A stretch of DNA of 64,000 bases from Bacteroidota bacterium (lineage in GTDB: Bacteria > Bacteroidota > Bacteroidia > B-17B0 > Aurantibacillaceae): positions 62,001 through 126,000 of the forward strand of contig JADJSH010000014.1 in NCBI GenBank assembly GCA_016711805.1. Reading direction: 5' to 3'. Positions 29,674 to 39,765 of the stretch are shown here, in pieces. Position 1 is the stretch's first letter, and each line of letters begins with the position of its first letter. A program made the position numbers and the translations under genes. The notes under the pieces were generated by a model. The model had not been told where the DNA came from and did no database searches. It worked only from the letters and a program-made list of their open reading frames with translations.

Positions 29674-31023
29674 ATGAAAAAACTATATTGGATTATCGGA
29701 ATTTGTATTGCACTATTATTTGTAGTGATAGCATTTAAATTTTTTAAAGGTGAAGAGCCAACGGAAGTTACTACTGAAAAAGCAGCTAAACGTAACACTA
29801 TTGAAACCGTTTCTGCTAACGGAAAAATACAGCCTGAAGCTGAATTAAAAATCACTTCTGATGTATCTGGAGAGATTGTGGAAATGTATGTAAAAGAAGG
29901 TGAACAAGTTAAAAAAGGAACTTTATTATGTCGTATTAAACCAGATATTTATGAAAGTGCTTTAGAACGAGTAAACGCATCTGTCAATAGCACCAAAGCA
30001 AATGCAAAAACAGCCATTGCGCAATTAGCTCAAGCTCAAGCTCAATTAGCAAATGCAGAGGCATCAAATGCTCGTAATAAAAAGTTATTTGATCAAAACG
30101 TTATTTCTCAACAAGAAATGGATGCATCTAAAGCAAGCTATGAAGCTGCTAAAGCAAATGTCGACGGATTGATGGAAACTATAAAAGCTTCAGACTATAA
30201 TGTAAAAGGTATGGAAGCATCCTTAAAAGAAGCCAATACAAATTTAGATCGAACTTTTATCTATGCTCCTGTGGATGGTACCGTATCTAAATTAAATGTA
30301 GAAAAAGGTGAACGTGTAGTTGGTGTGCAAGGTTTACAAGGTACTGAGATTTTACGTTTAGCTAACTTAAATGAAATGGAAGCTAGTGTGGAAGTTAACG
30401 AAAATGACATTATTCGTATTCATAAAAATGATACGGCTTATATTGAAGTAGATGCTTACATCGGAAAAAAATTCAGAGGTATTGTGACGGAAGTTGCTAA
30501 CTCAGCTAATACAACTGGTATTTCGGTTGATCAGGTAACCAACTTTGTAGTTAAAATTAGAATATTAAGAGAATCGTATATGGATTTGGTAAATGAGATG
30601 AACCCTGCTCCATTTCGTCCAGGAATGAGTGCTAGCGTTGAAATTCAAACGATGCGTGCAGCAAACATTATTACCATTCCTATTCCAGGAGTAACCACTC
30701 GTAGCTCTGATACTTTAAAAACAAAGGAAAAATTTGAAGGTGAAGAAGATCAAGAAATTGTCGTAAAAGATGAAAAAGAAGAAAAGTTAAATACTAAAGT
30801 AGAAGAAATTAAAGAATGTGTATTTGTAAATAAAAATGGCGTTGCTAAAATGGTATATGTAACCACTGGTATACAAGATAATGATTACATTGAAATAAAA
30901 AGCGGTGTAAACGTTGGCGATGAAATTATTTCTGGTCCGTATGGTGCTGTATCTAAAATACTAAAAGACGGAAAAAAAATAAAGGTGGTTGATAAAGACC
31001 AATTATTCTCCGACAAAAAATAG
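29674..31023 (+). CDS. Efflux periplasmic adaptor protein (HlyD/MacA-like)
   Basis: At 449 residues it has one N-terminal membrane helix (LYWIIGICIALLFVVIAF, 3-20), a lipoyl/barrel-sandwich half (ISSDVSGEIVEMYVKEGEQVKKGTLL-type segment near 66-90), and an alpha hairpin rich in Ala and Gln (residues about 105-190, TAIAQLAQAQAQLANAEA). The second lipoyl half follows (YAPVDGTVSKLNVEKGERV) and then a beta-barrel. An acidic insert near 350-385 (KEKFEGEEDQEIVVKDEKEE) is longer than usual. It links an inner-membrane transporter to the TolC-like protein encoded upstream. Its stop overlaps the region before tsaB. Confidence 0.87.
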   Translation: MKKLYWIIGICIALLFVVIAFKFFKGEEPTEVTTEKAAKRNTIETVSANGKIQPEAELKITSDVSGEIVEMYVKEGEQVKKGTLLCRIKPDIYESALERVNASVNSTKANAKTAIAQLAQAQAQLANAEASNARNKKLFDQNVISQQEMDASKASYEAAKANVDGLMETIKASDYNVKGMEASLKEANTNLDRTFIYAPVDGTVSKLNVEKGERVVGVQGLQGTEILRLANLNEMEASVEVNENDIIRIHKNDTAYIEVDAYIGKKFRGIVTEVANSANTTGISVDQVTNFVVKIRILRESYMDLVNEMNPAPFRPGMSASVEIQTMRAANIITIPIPGVTTRSSDTLKTKEKFEGEEDQEIVVKDEKEEKLNTKVEEIKECVFVNKNGVAKMVYVTTGIQDNDYIEIKSGVNVGDEIISGPYGAVSKILKDGKKIKVVDKDQLFSDKK

Positions 31024-31024
31024 T

Positions 31025-31705
31025 TTGGCTTATTTATTACATATAGAAAGTACGTCGACCGTTTGTTCTATTGCCATTTCAAAAGATGCTGAATTAGTGG
31101 CATTAAAAGAATTGAATAATGGTTACACACATGCCGAAAATTTACATGTATTTATTGAGCAATTACTAAAAGAAACATCTTTGAGCTCTAAAGATTTAAA
31201 TGCTATTTCTATAAGTTCTGGGCCAGGTTCATATACTGGTTTGCGTATTGGTTTTTCGGCAGCTAAAGGTTTAGCTTATGCATTACAAATTCCATTAATC
31301 ACCATTGATACATTAAAAGCATTAAGCAATAGCGTTATTCAAAAAACAAAATCAGATGCTTTGTTTTGCCCAATGATGGATGCAAGACGTATGGAAGTAT
31401 ACTGCGCGGTGTATGATAATTCATTTAACGAGGTGCTGCACATTCAGGCATTAGTATTAGATGAAACTAGCATTCAATCATTTCATTTAAATAAGGACAT
31501 TTATTTTTTTGGAGATGGAATGCCAAAAGCAAAAGATTTATTACAAAGCTTGCCGAATGCTCATTTTATTGACGATGTCACGGCAAGTGCATCATCTATG
31601 ATTTCATTAGCATTTAAAAAATATCAAGCTAATGATTTTGCCGATGTGGCATACTCTGAACCAAATTATTTAAAAGAATTTTTCTTTACCACGGCTAAAA
31701 AATAA
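31025..31705 (+). CDS. tsaB: tRNA threonylcarbamoyladenosine biosynthesis protein TsaB
   Basis: TsaB is the inactive ASKHA-fold partner of TsaD needed for the t6A modification of tRNA. The protein of 226 residues has the family start LLHIESTSTVCSIAIS and the hallmark ISSGPGSYTGLRIGFSAAKGLA (about 68-89). I use TTG at 31025, 1 bp after the adaptor stop. An in-frame ATG at 30989 overlaps the adaptor gene and adds non-homologous residues. The gene ends 3 bp before the lipid kinase gene. Confidence 0.87.
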   Translation: MAYLLHIESTSTVCSIAISKDAELVALKELNNGYTHAENLHVFIEQLLKETSLSSKDLNAISISSGPGSYTGLRIGFSAAKGLAYALQIPLITIDTLKALSNSVIQKTKSDALFCPMMDARRMEVYCAVYDNSFNEVLHIQALVLDETSIQSFHLNKDIYFFGDGMPKAKDLLQSLPNAHFIDDVTASASSMISLAFKKYQANDFADVAYSEPNYLKEFFFTTAKK

Positions 31706-31708
31706 ATA

Positions 31709-32577
31709 ATGACACAAAAAGTAGCATTCGTTATCAATCCAAACGCTGGAGTTAAAAAGAAAATCAATATCATTGACTTTATCAAAACTCATTTCTCAAA
31801 ACATATTGCTTACGATTTTATTGTTTGGAAAAATAAAGACGATTTTGAATCTGTTAAACAGCAAATACTTTCTGGTAATTACACTATTGTAGTAGCTTGT
31901 GGCGGAGATGGCACCGTAAATCAAGTATCATCCGTTGTTGCTCATACAAACATGGCTTTAGGGATTTTTCCTTTGGGTTCTGGTAACGGATTAGCAAGAA
32001 GCAATCGCATTCCTTTAAATTTAAAACAAGCTTTACAAATCATAGAACGTGGAGCTACTAAACAAATTGATGGGGCAACGGTAAACGGACATCCGTTTTT
32101 TTGTACAGCAGGCATTGGTTTCGATGCTCATATTGCTAACGAATTTGCAACAAGCACCAAACGAGGTTTTGTAACATATTTTACAACCACCATCAAAGAA
32201 TTTTTCAATTATTCTCCAAGCCTTTATAAAATTACCATTGATGGAAAAATAATTGAAACAAAAGCATTTTTAATAACGATTGCTAATGCTGGTCAGTGGG
32301 GAAATGACGTTTATATTGCTCCGAAGCCGAATTAAATGATGGTATTTTAAATGTGAGTATTTTAAAACCATTCTCCAATTTTGCGATTCCGATGATTGGG
32401 ATTAAATTGTTTTCTAAAAAAATACATACTTCTATTAGTTTACAATCCGAAAAAGGTAAACACATGGAAATTGAATTTAACGGAGAATTGCCAGTTCATT
32501 TTGATGGAGAACCAATTACTGCCAAAAATAAATTATCAATTAGCGTTACGCCCTTGGCTTTGAAGATTGTTTGTTAA
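31709..32577 (+). CDS. Diacylglycerol kinase-family lipid kinase, one frameshift
   Basis: It phosphorylates a lipid such as diacylglycerol using ATP. The catalytic-domain motifs are FVINPNAGVKKK, VVACGGDGTVNQV (about 63-75) and FPLGSGNGLAR. The frame ends at 32335 (APKPN), and the beta domain continues at once as ELNDGILNVSIL one frame over. One A missing at 32330-32331 explains this and gives about 289 residues, the usual size. The C-terminal ends in NKLSISVTPLAL. It follows tsaB by 3 bp and is convergent with the SpoIIE gene. Confidence 0.82.
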
Positions 32578-32582
32578 GCCTA

Positions 32583-34865
32583 TTAAACTCTAACACCTAT
32601 TAAGCAAACGTCATCCACTTGCTCCATATCACCTTTCCATTCATTAAACGAATTCCGTAAAGTTTGTTTTTGCTCTGCCATAGGCAACTGAGAAACGCTA
32701 ACCAGTAATTGTTTTAATTGTTTATACATATACTTTTTTCCTTTAGGTCCACCAAACTGATCTGGCATACCATCCGTTAACGCATAAACGACATCGTTTG
32801 TTTGTAAATCTATAGAGTGTTGCGTAAACGAAATGGAGTCTTTATCATGTTTTCCTACTGGCATCTTATCGGGAGCCAACTCCAGTATCTCATTTTCTCT
32901 TATAATCCAAACCGGATTATTAGCAGCCGAATAAACCATTTTTTTATTCTTAAAATCAAAACAAATTAAACTACAATCCATTCCGTCCTTGCCACCTTCT
33001 GAACTTCCGTCTTTTTTCAAACGTTCAATAATAGTTTGGCGTGTATGATTTAGAATCTCTGCGGGTTCGTATTGTTTGTCTTTAATAGCCAGTTCCAAAC
33101 TTGTAATATTTAACAAACTCATAATAGCACCTGGCACTCCATGTCCGGTACTATCTGCAGTAACCAATACAAAATTCCCGTTATGTAATTTAGTGCCCCA
33201 GTAAAAATCGCCGCTAACTACATCTTTTGGTTGGAAATAAACAAAATAATCGGTTAAATTTTGATCTAGTAGGTCAGATGTAGCTAAGAAACTGCGTTGA
33301 ATACGCTCGGCATAATTGATACTATCGGTAATCTCCTTATGTTTTTCTTCTATTAAATGTTCTGTTGATAGGTTTCCCGTTCTTTTATTTCGATAATAGC
33401 TTTCTGCTTTTGCGTAATCTTAAACCGATTAAAAACAAAACCACTAAATATAATAACAAGTATCAAACCTCCATACAAAGCAAAGCGCTGTGTTTTTTCC
33501 TGCTTAAGTTGTGTTTGTTGTACCATTAACTGTGCATTCTTAACCTTTTCTGCTTCGGCATTTTTCACACTATCAGCAGCCGCTTTCTTTTCGTACTGGT
33601 ATTGCAATTGTTTTTTTACTGCTGCTTTCCTGGTTTCCTGATTACTGATACTATCTCGCATTTGTATCTCCAGTTCATACATTTTTAATGCTTTTTTATA
33701 ATCATTTTTTGTTTGATAAATACTATTTAAGGTTGAGGCAACCCATGATACTTTCTGAAATCCTAATTTTTGAGCAATTGCAAGACTTATTGGCTAATGA
33801 AAATGCTTTTTTCTATTTCCCTACATATAAAAGACTTAAAGATAAATTATCAGCAGCATATGAAATTCCTTTTTGGTTTTCAATTTCTTCAAACATCATT
33901 AAAGATTTAGAGTACCAAATGATAGCCTCTTTATAATCCCCTTTGTTGTTATAGATAGCGCCAATATTATTATAAGAATAGGCCATTCCTTTTTTATCCT
34001 GCAAGTCTTCCTGTATAACCAGGGCTTTTTGAAAATAAGAAACAGCTAATGGAACTTTTTTCATGTCCTTATAAATAGCACCAATATTATTTAAAGAACG
34101 CGCAATTGCTTCTTTGTCATTCAATTCCTCTTGTATTTTCAAAGCCTTTAAACAATACTCAAGGGCTTTATCCAAACTACCCTGATGCTGATACACCAAC
34201 CCAATATTACTAAACGAAGTTGACAATCCTATTTTATCATTAATTTCTTCCCTGATTTTTAGTGACCTGTGGTAATATTCTAGAGCCTTTTCAATATTTC
34301 CTTGATTGTCGTACGTAAGTCCAATATGATTAAACGAACGTGCAATTCCTTCCCTATCTTTTATTTCCTTTTGTAATATAAGTGCCTCATTATGACATTT
34401 TATAGCCAAATCATTATTTCCCTGACTATAGTAATTCAATCCCATGTTATTTAACGTGAGTGAAGCGCCCGCTTTATCGGAAATAAGTCGCTGAACTGTC
34501 AGAGCTTTATTATAATAAACAATAGCCTCATCCATCTCACCTTTCATTTCTAATACAAACCCTATATCTCCTAATGCATTTGCTTTATAAGATTCATAAA
34601 AGTATCGAAGCGATTTTATTTTGATCTCGGGTAATTTTTTGTCTACCAGCGTCTCTACTTTTTTCCATAAATATATAGCTGAATCCGGATTTGACTGATA
34701 GATCACTTCTCCTAACTCTATTAATAATTTAACGCGGACTGTATCGTTTTTTTCTTGATTAAGCTTTTGTTTTAGAACATCTTCTGCGCTTGGTTGAGCC
34801 TTTAGGCAATGAGCATTTCCTAAAACAATCATACAACTGATAATTATGCGCACTAAGTATTTCAA
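32583..34865 (-). pseudogene. TPR - membrane helix - SpoIIE-type PP2C phosphatase, frame broken at least three times
   Basis: The gene starts at 34865 with a signal peptide. About seven TPRs follow, each like ALEYYHRSLKIREEINDKIG (33813-34865). Then come a coiled coil, a membrane helix (FALYGGLILVIIFSGFVF), a signalling linker and the SpoIIE phosphatase domain (VTADSTGHGVPGAIMSLL, DVVYALTDGMPDQFGG, QVDDVCLIGVRV). This is a common Bacteroidota sensor phosphatase for partner-switching. The frame has an in-frame TAG at 33813-33815, a shift near 33785 and a shift near 33360. Phosphatase motif residues are intact. It may be sequence error, as elsewhere here, but the extra stop codon makes true decay more plausible than for other genes. 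Confidence 0.72.
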
Positions 34866-34947
34866 TTTCTATTTAATAATTTTTCGAGTTTATTATTTAA
34901 ATATACTAATGTTTGATGTTAGACAAATAAAATATTAATATATGCTC

Positions 34948-34983
34948 AAAAAAAATCCCCAAACACAAAGTGTATGGGGATTT
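34948..34983 (-). terminator. Intrinsic terminator after the thiolase gene
   Basis: On the minus strand AAATCCCCATACACTTTGTG folds against TGTTTGGGGATTT, then a T tract. It lies about 20 bp after the thiolase stop at 35003. Confidence 0.8.
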
Positions 34984-35002
34984 AAATTTATAATAATACG
35001 GA

Positions 35003-36181
35003 TTACATATTTTCAATAACTACAGCGCTAGCGCCACCGCCACCATTACAGATAGCTGCACCGCCGTACTTAGCATTGTTTTGTTTTAAAACATTAATTA
35101 ACGTAACAATTACACGAGCTCCAGAGCAACCTAATGGATGACCTAAAGAAACCGCTCCACCATTTACGTTTACTTTACTTGCATCTAAGTTCATTAATTT
35201 CATATTAGCTAAACCTACAACAGCAAATGCTTCGTTTAATTCAAAGTAATTAATATCGCTTACTTTTAAACCAGCTTTTTCAGCTGCTTTTGGTAAAGCA
35301 ATAGAAGGTGTAGTTGTAAACCACTCAGGTGCTTGTTCAGCATCTGCATAGCCTTTAATTTTAGCTAATGGTTTTAAGCCTAAAGCTTCTGCTTTTTCTT
35401 TGCTCATTAATACTAAAGCTGCAGCTCCATCATTCATTGTAGAAGCATTAGCTGCAGTTACAGTTCCATCTTTAGTAAAAACCGCTTTTAATCCTGGTAT
35501 TTTATCAAAGTTTACATTTTTATATTCTTCATCTTCAGCAAATAAAACCGTTCCTTTTTTAGTAACAATTTCCACTGGTACAATTTCTTCTTTAAATTTA
35601 CCTGCTGCCCAAGCTGCTGCCGAACGTTTGTATGATTCAATAGCAAATGCATCTTGATCTTCGCGAGTAAAGTTATGTTCTTTAGCACACATATCAGCGC
35701 AATTTCCCATCGGTACATTTCCGTATACATCTGTTAAGCCATCTTTTGCTAAACCATCTACTACTACTCCATTACCATATTTAGCACCCCAACGGTTGTT
35801 CTCTAAATAAAAAGGCACTTGGCTCATGTTTTCCATACCTCCAGCAACTACAATGTCAGCATCACCTAACATAATTGCTTGTGCAGCTAATGAAATAGAT
35901 TTCATACCACTAGCACATACTTTGTTAACTGTAGTACAGTTTACGCTATCAGGTAAACCTGCAAATTTAGCTGCCTGACGAGCAGGTGCTTGTCCTAAAT
36001 TAGCCTGTATTACTGAACCCATAAACACTTCGTTTACAATTGCTGGATCTAATTTAATTCTGTCTAAAGCTCCTTTAATTGCTACTGCTCCTAATTTAGT
36101 TGCTGATACACCAGCTAATGTTCCACCAAAAGAACCCATTGGTGTTCTCACAGCAGATACGATATATACTTCTTTGCTCAT
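35003..36181 (-). CDS. Acetyl-CoA C-acetyltransferase (thiolase)
   Basis: The 392-residue thiolase condenses or cleaves acetyl-CoA and acetoacetyl-CoA. The nucleophile is Cys89 (VNKVCASGMK), with NEAFAV, GGAVSLGHPLGCSGAR (His) and the second Cys at about 378 (AICNGGGGASA) all present. Start ATG 36181. A -7 box lies 30 bp upstream, so it is probably a single-gene transcript ended by its own terminator. Confidence 0.92.
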   Translation of the reverse strand: MSKEVYIVSAVRTPMGSFGGTLAGVSATKLGAVAIKGALDRIKLDPAIVNEVFMGSVIQANLGQAPARQAAKFAGLPDSVNCTTVNKVCASGMKSISLAAQAIMLGDADIVVAGGMENMSQVPFYLENNRWGAKYGNGVVVDGLAKDGLTDVYGNVPMGNCADMCAKEHNFTREDQDAFAIESYKRSAAAWAAGKFKEEIVPVEIVTKKGTVLFAEDEEYKNVNFDKIPGLKAVFTKDGTVTAANASTMNDGAAALVLMSKEKAEALGLKPLAKIKGYADAEQAPEWFTTTPSIALPKAAEKAGLKVSDINYFELNEAFAVVGLANMKLMNLDASKVNVNGGAVSLGHPLGCSGARVIVTLINVLKQNNAKYGGAAICNGGGGASAVVIENM

Positions 36182-36211
36182 TTTAGTTGTTTTTAGTTAT
36201 AATTAGTGCGC

Positions 36212-36219
36212 CAAATGTA
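36212..36219 (-). promoter_or_regulatory. -7 box of the thiolase gene
   Basis: TACATTTG on the minus strand is an exact TAnnTTTG match, 30 bp before the ATG at 36181. No convincing -33 element was seen. Confidence 0.45.
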
Positions 36220-36420
36220 ATATATAGATTGAAGTTTGGTTTCCCATTCATCGAAATTTGATTAACATTTTTGGAAGTAATTAACAATTATTATCTATTG
36301 AAAAAGGAGGTAAATGGTTGTAAAAGTAAAACTCACCGATTGCCCACTACCAATTACCTAATTTCCAACGTTTTTATTTAAATATAACAAAGCAATATGT
36401 CGCAAAATGCTATAAAACAA

Positions 36421-36428
36421 TACCTTTG
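36421..36428 (+). promoter_or_regulatory. -7 box of the metallophosphoesterase gene
   Basis: TACCTTTG matches TAnnTTTG exactly, 21 bp before ATG 36450. It overlaps the TTG at 36426, which argues that the TTG is promoter and not a start codon. Confidence 0.5.
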
Positions 36429-36449
36429 AGTCTTTGTTATATAAATACT

Positions 36450-37706
36450 ATGTTCATACGATTTCTAATCTTTTTCATCCTCATTCTTTTAGTAGAATTA
36501 TACTTTTTACAAGCACTAAAAACTATCAGTGTTGATTACACTCCTCAAAAACGAAAAATTCTTTTTTGGGTTGCGTATTCTTTAGCTGGAATCAATATTT
36601 TAATTAGCACAGTCGCTATGTTTTATCCACCACCAGAGTGGAATAGTACGTTACGTTTTATTTCATCAGTAGCGTTAATTTTGTTTGTTTGCAAATTAAT
36701 TGGTTCTTCATTTTTATTAATTGATGACGTTATTCGTTTATTTAGATGGATAGCAAGCTTATTTAATAAAGTGCCAAAACATAGTATTGAAGAAGGTGCC
36801 AATCAAATTAGTCGCTTAAAATTTTTAAGTTATTTAGCTGTTACATTTACAGTTATTCCTGCCTTTTCATTTTTGTATGGTATGGTGAGAGGTGCTTACA
36901 AATACAGAGTTCACAAAGTAAAAGTCACTTCACCTAACTTACCTGAAGCCTTTGATGGTTTTAAAATTGTACAATTATCCGATATGCATTGCGGAAGTTT
37001 TATGAGTACTGATCCTTTAGTAAAAGCTTTTAATATTGTGATGGATCAAAAACCTGATGCTATTTTCTTTACGGGCGATTTAGTAAACAATGAAGCCACG
37101 GAAACAGAAATGCATTTAGAAACTTATAAAATGTTGAAAGCGCCTTATGGAGTTTATAGTATTTTAGGAAATCATGATTATGGCGATTACAAGCAATGGG
37201 AAACACCTGAGGCAAAGATTCAAAATTTAGATACGTTAAAAGACATTCAAAAACAATCGGGCTGGCGTTTATTAATGAATGAGCATGTGCCAATTGAAAA
37301 AGATGGGCAAAAAATTGCATTATTAGGTATTGAAAACTGGGGTGGTAATTTACGTTTTCCTCGTTATGGAAAATTAGATAATGCACATGCAGGAACAGAA
37401 GGCTATCCTTACAAAATATTATTATCACACGATCCATCGCATTGGGATGTGCAAGTAAGTCAGGAACAAAAATATAATGATATTGATTTAACCTTAAGTG
37501 GACACACTCACGGTATGCAGTTTGGCATTGAAATCCCTGGATTAATTAAATGGAGTCCGGTAAAATATATTTATAAACACTGGGCTGGTTTATACAAACA
37601 AGAAAATCAATATTTATATGTGAACCGTGGTTTAGGCTTTTTAGGCTATCCAGGACGTTTAGGTATTTGGCCAGAAATTACAGTGATTGAGTTGAAGAAA
37701 GCTTAA
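36450..37706 (+). CDS. Membrane-bound metallophosphoesterase (calcineurin-like)
   Basis: Four membrane helices occupy residues 1-135 (IRFLIFFILILLVELYF, VAYSLAGINILISTVAMF). A calcineurin-like catalytic domain follows with all metal-binding motifs: QLSDMHCGSF, FTGDLVNNEA, LGNHDYGDY, LSHDPSHWD and LSGHTHGMQFG. The layout resembles YaeI-type phosphodiesterases. The start is ATG 36450, chosen because a -7 box lies just upstream; the longer TTG form from 36426 would begin inside it. Substrate unknown. Confidence 0.85.
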   Translation: MFIRFLIFFILILLVELYFLQALKTISVDYTPQKRKILFWVAYSLAGINILISTVAMFYPPPEWNSTLRFISSVALILFVCKLIGSSFLLIDDVIRLFRWIASLFNKVPKHSIEEGANQISRLKFLSYLAVTFTVIPAFSFLYGMVRGAYKYRVHKVKVTSPNLPEAFDGFKIVQLSDMHCGSFMSTDPLVKAFNIVMDQKPDAIFFTGDLVNNEATETEMHLETYKMLKAPYGVYSILGNHDYGDYKQWETPEAKIQNLDTLKDIQKQSGWRLLMNEHVPIEKDGQKIALLGIENWGGNLRFPRYGKLDNAHAGTEGYPYKILLSHDPSHWDVQVSQEQKYNDIDLTLSGHTHGMQFGIEIPGLIKWSPVKYIYKHWAGLYKQENQYLYVNRGLGFLGYPGRLGIWPEITVIELKKA

Positions 37707-37710
37707 ATTT

Positions 37711-37804
37711 AGGACGTTCCCCTCCTACCGTCGGGTCGGGCTTTTCGCTACAATCTTTTTGTTCGTAGCCTCACAAAAAGGATTTACGCTTCAATCCCTA
37801 ACGC
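37711..37804 (+). repeat. Dispersed repeat family copy
   Basis: AGGACGTTCCCCTCCTACCG through TTCGCTACAATCTTTTTG to CAATCCCTAACGC. It begins 4 bp after the metallophosphoesterase stop and ends 5 bp before the amidase stop on the other strand. It matches the copies at 3034, 16334 and 48131. Confidence 0.75.
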
Positions 37805-37809
37805 AACAA

Positions 37810-39670
37810 CTATTTAACAACTTCTGTCAACTTGCGAGCCTCATTAATATCCATACGCGCTCCATTTTTAAAGGCTGCTACAAAACAATCTTTATAACCT
37901 AGTTCTTTTAATTTAGCTTGTTGTTTGGTGGCGTCGTCAAAGGAAGAAAAGTTACCTGAAGTGTATTTAAAAATAGTACCTGCTTTATAAAATGATACGT
38001 CAGATACGTTAGCAAATTTTGTTTTGACATCCACTTCTTTATCCATACTAGCAAACTGTACTTTAAATGAAATACCATTCGTAGGACTAGTTTGTTTTGG
38101 ATTTTCTTTTTCAGTCTTTTCTTTTTCGGTTTTAACTGAGCTACTTATTGAGCTAGTTTGGGTGGCTGAGTTTGCTGAAGCTTCCGCTCTTTTTCAAAAT
38201 TCCATCTATCTCTTTTATTTTTTGTGAAGCTCTACTTTTATCTTTTACATCTAAAGCTTCTGCCTTTTGATACATACCTAAAGCCTCTTGATAATTTTTA
38301 TTTTTAAAATTCATATCAGCAACCGCTAACAATTGCTTGTATTTATTTTCTTGTTCGTTAATTTTTGATTGCTGTTCTTTTATAGCTGCTACCGAATCTG
38401 CTTTTGCAAGTTTTACAGCATCATCTTTAGCCTTTTGTTCAGCTATGGCCTTAGCCTTCTTTTCCGCAATTAGTTTATCTTGTTGCAACTTGGCATTAGC
38501 CACAGAATCTGCTTTTGCTTTTTTGATAGCGTCTGCTTCTGCTTTAGCCTTTGCCTTAGCTTCATTCTCTGCCTTTAATTTTGCAGAAGCTTCCGCATCA
38601 GAAATTATTTTTTCATCAGCATCTTTATCATCTTTTTTAATTTCAACATCCGTTTCTTCTTTTGGTTTTTCTATGGTTTTAACCTCTTGATCTTCATTAG
38701 ATGCTTCATTAGCAATTTTATAATTTTCATTTTCTAAAGGAACTTGATTTTCAATCGCATCATCATACGTTTTTTTGACACCTTCTTGCTCATCTTTATA
38801 TTTTCTGAATGCTCTAAACAAACAAGCTGCTAAATAGCTTTGTCCTTTTTCTGAGCCTAAAAATTTTTCCTCCTCAGGGTTAGTTAAATATCCAAGCTCG
38901 GTTAGCACACTGGGCATTGATGTTCTCCATAATACCCAAATACTTTGCCTGTGTACGCCTTTATCTACCCTGCCCGCTTTCTTAAAATACTGTTCTTGAA
39001 TTTTAAGTGCCAATCCAGCACTTTGTATCACATAACTTGAGGTGTAGTTACTCATAATAATATAACTCTCTTCGCTATTTGGATCAAAACCTTGGTATTT
39101 AGTTTCGTAATTATCCTCTAGTAACATGGCAGAGTTCTCTCTTTGCGCTACTTTCATTTTACCTTCTTCATTTTTCAAACCCATTACATAAGTCTCCGAA
39201 CCAAAAGGTGCTGGATTTGCCGTTTCAACAACAATTATTTTTCCTTTTGAATTTTTAAAAGTTTTAGGTCGCATTTTACCTGTTTTTTTATCTTTAATCA
39301 TTACTGGTTTACCAGCAGCGTTACAATGGATAGAAATAAACAAATCTGCATTATTTTCATTGGCAATTTTAGCTCGATCTTCTAACTCAACAAAAACATC
39401 CGTTTTACGTGTAAAAATGACTTTAACATCTTTTATATTTTCCTCAATTAACTTACCCAATTTTAAAGAAACAGCCAAAGCCACTTCTTTTTCTTTACAA
39501 GTAACTCCATTACAGCCTGGGTCTTTTCCACCGTGTCCTGGATCAATAACAATGGTGCGTACTTTACGCTTGGGGTCATCTTTATGATTATTAAAGGACG
39601 AAAAGCATAGAACGACTAGGACTTGTGCCAACAGCAGTTTAACGAAAATATTATATTTTTTTACCATCAT
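37810..39670 (-). CDS. N-acetylmuramoyl-L-alanine amidase with long coiled coil and SPOR-like end, one frameshift
   Basis: This cell-wall hydrolase cuts the bond between muramic acid and the stem peptide. After a signal-like N-terminus, the amidase_3 domain shows zinc-binding IDPGHGGKDPG, FISIHCNAAG and the Glu in VLTELGYLTNPEEEKFLG. Residues about 300-460 are a Lys/Ala/Glu coiled coil, followed by a short TPR-like segment (NYQEALGMYQKAEAL). The frame stops at 38153 and resumes one frame over as AEASANSATQ, reaching a SPOR-like domain (ISFKVQFASM, DCFVAAFKNGARM). A missing base in 38190-38194 explains it, giving about 618 residues. Confidence 0.85.
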
Positions 39671-39765
39671 ATCTGTAAAAAATTACTACCAATTAAACGA
39701 GTAATTGTTAGCTTTGTAAGTTTAGGTAAATTTAGGCTCAAGTCGCTATCAATACAGTTAAACAT

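Noticed and set aside
36426..36449. TTG start of the metallophosphoesterase
   Set aside because: The TTG is part of an exact TAnnTTTG promoter box at 36421-36428.
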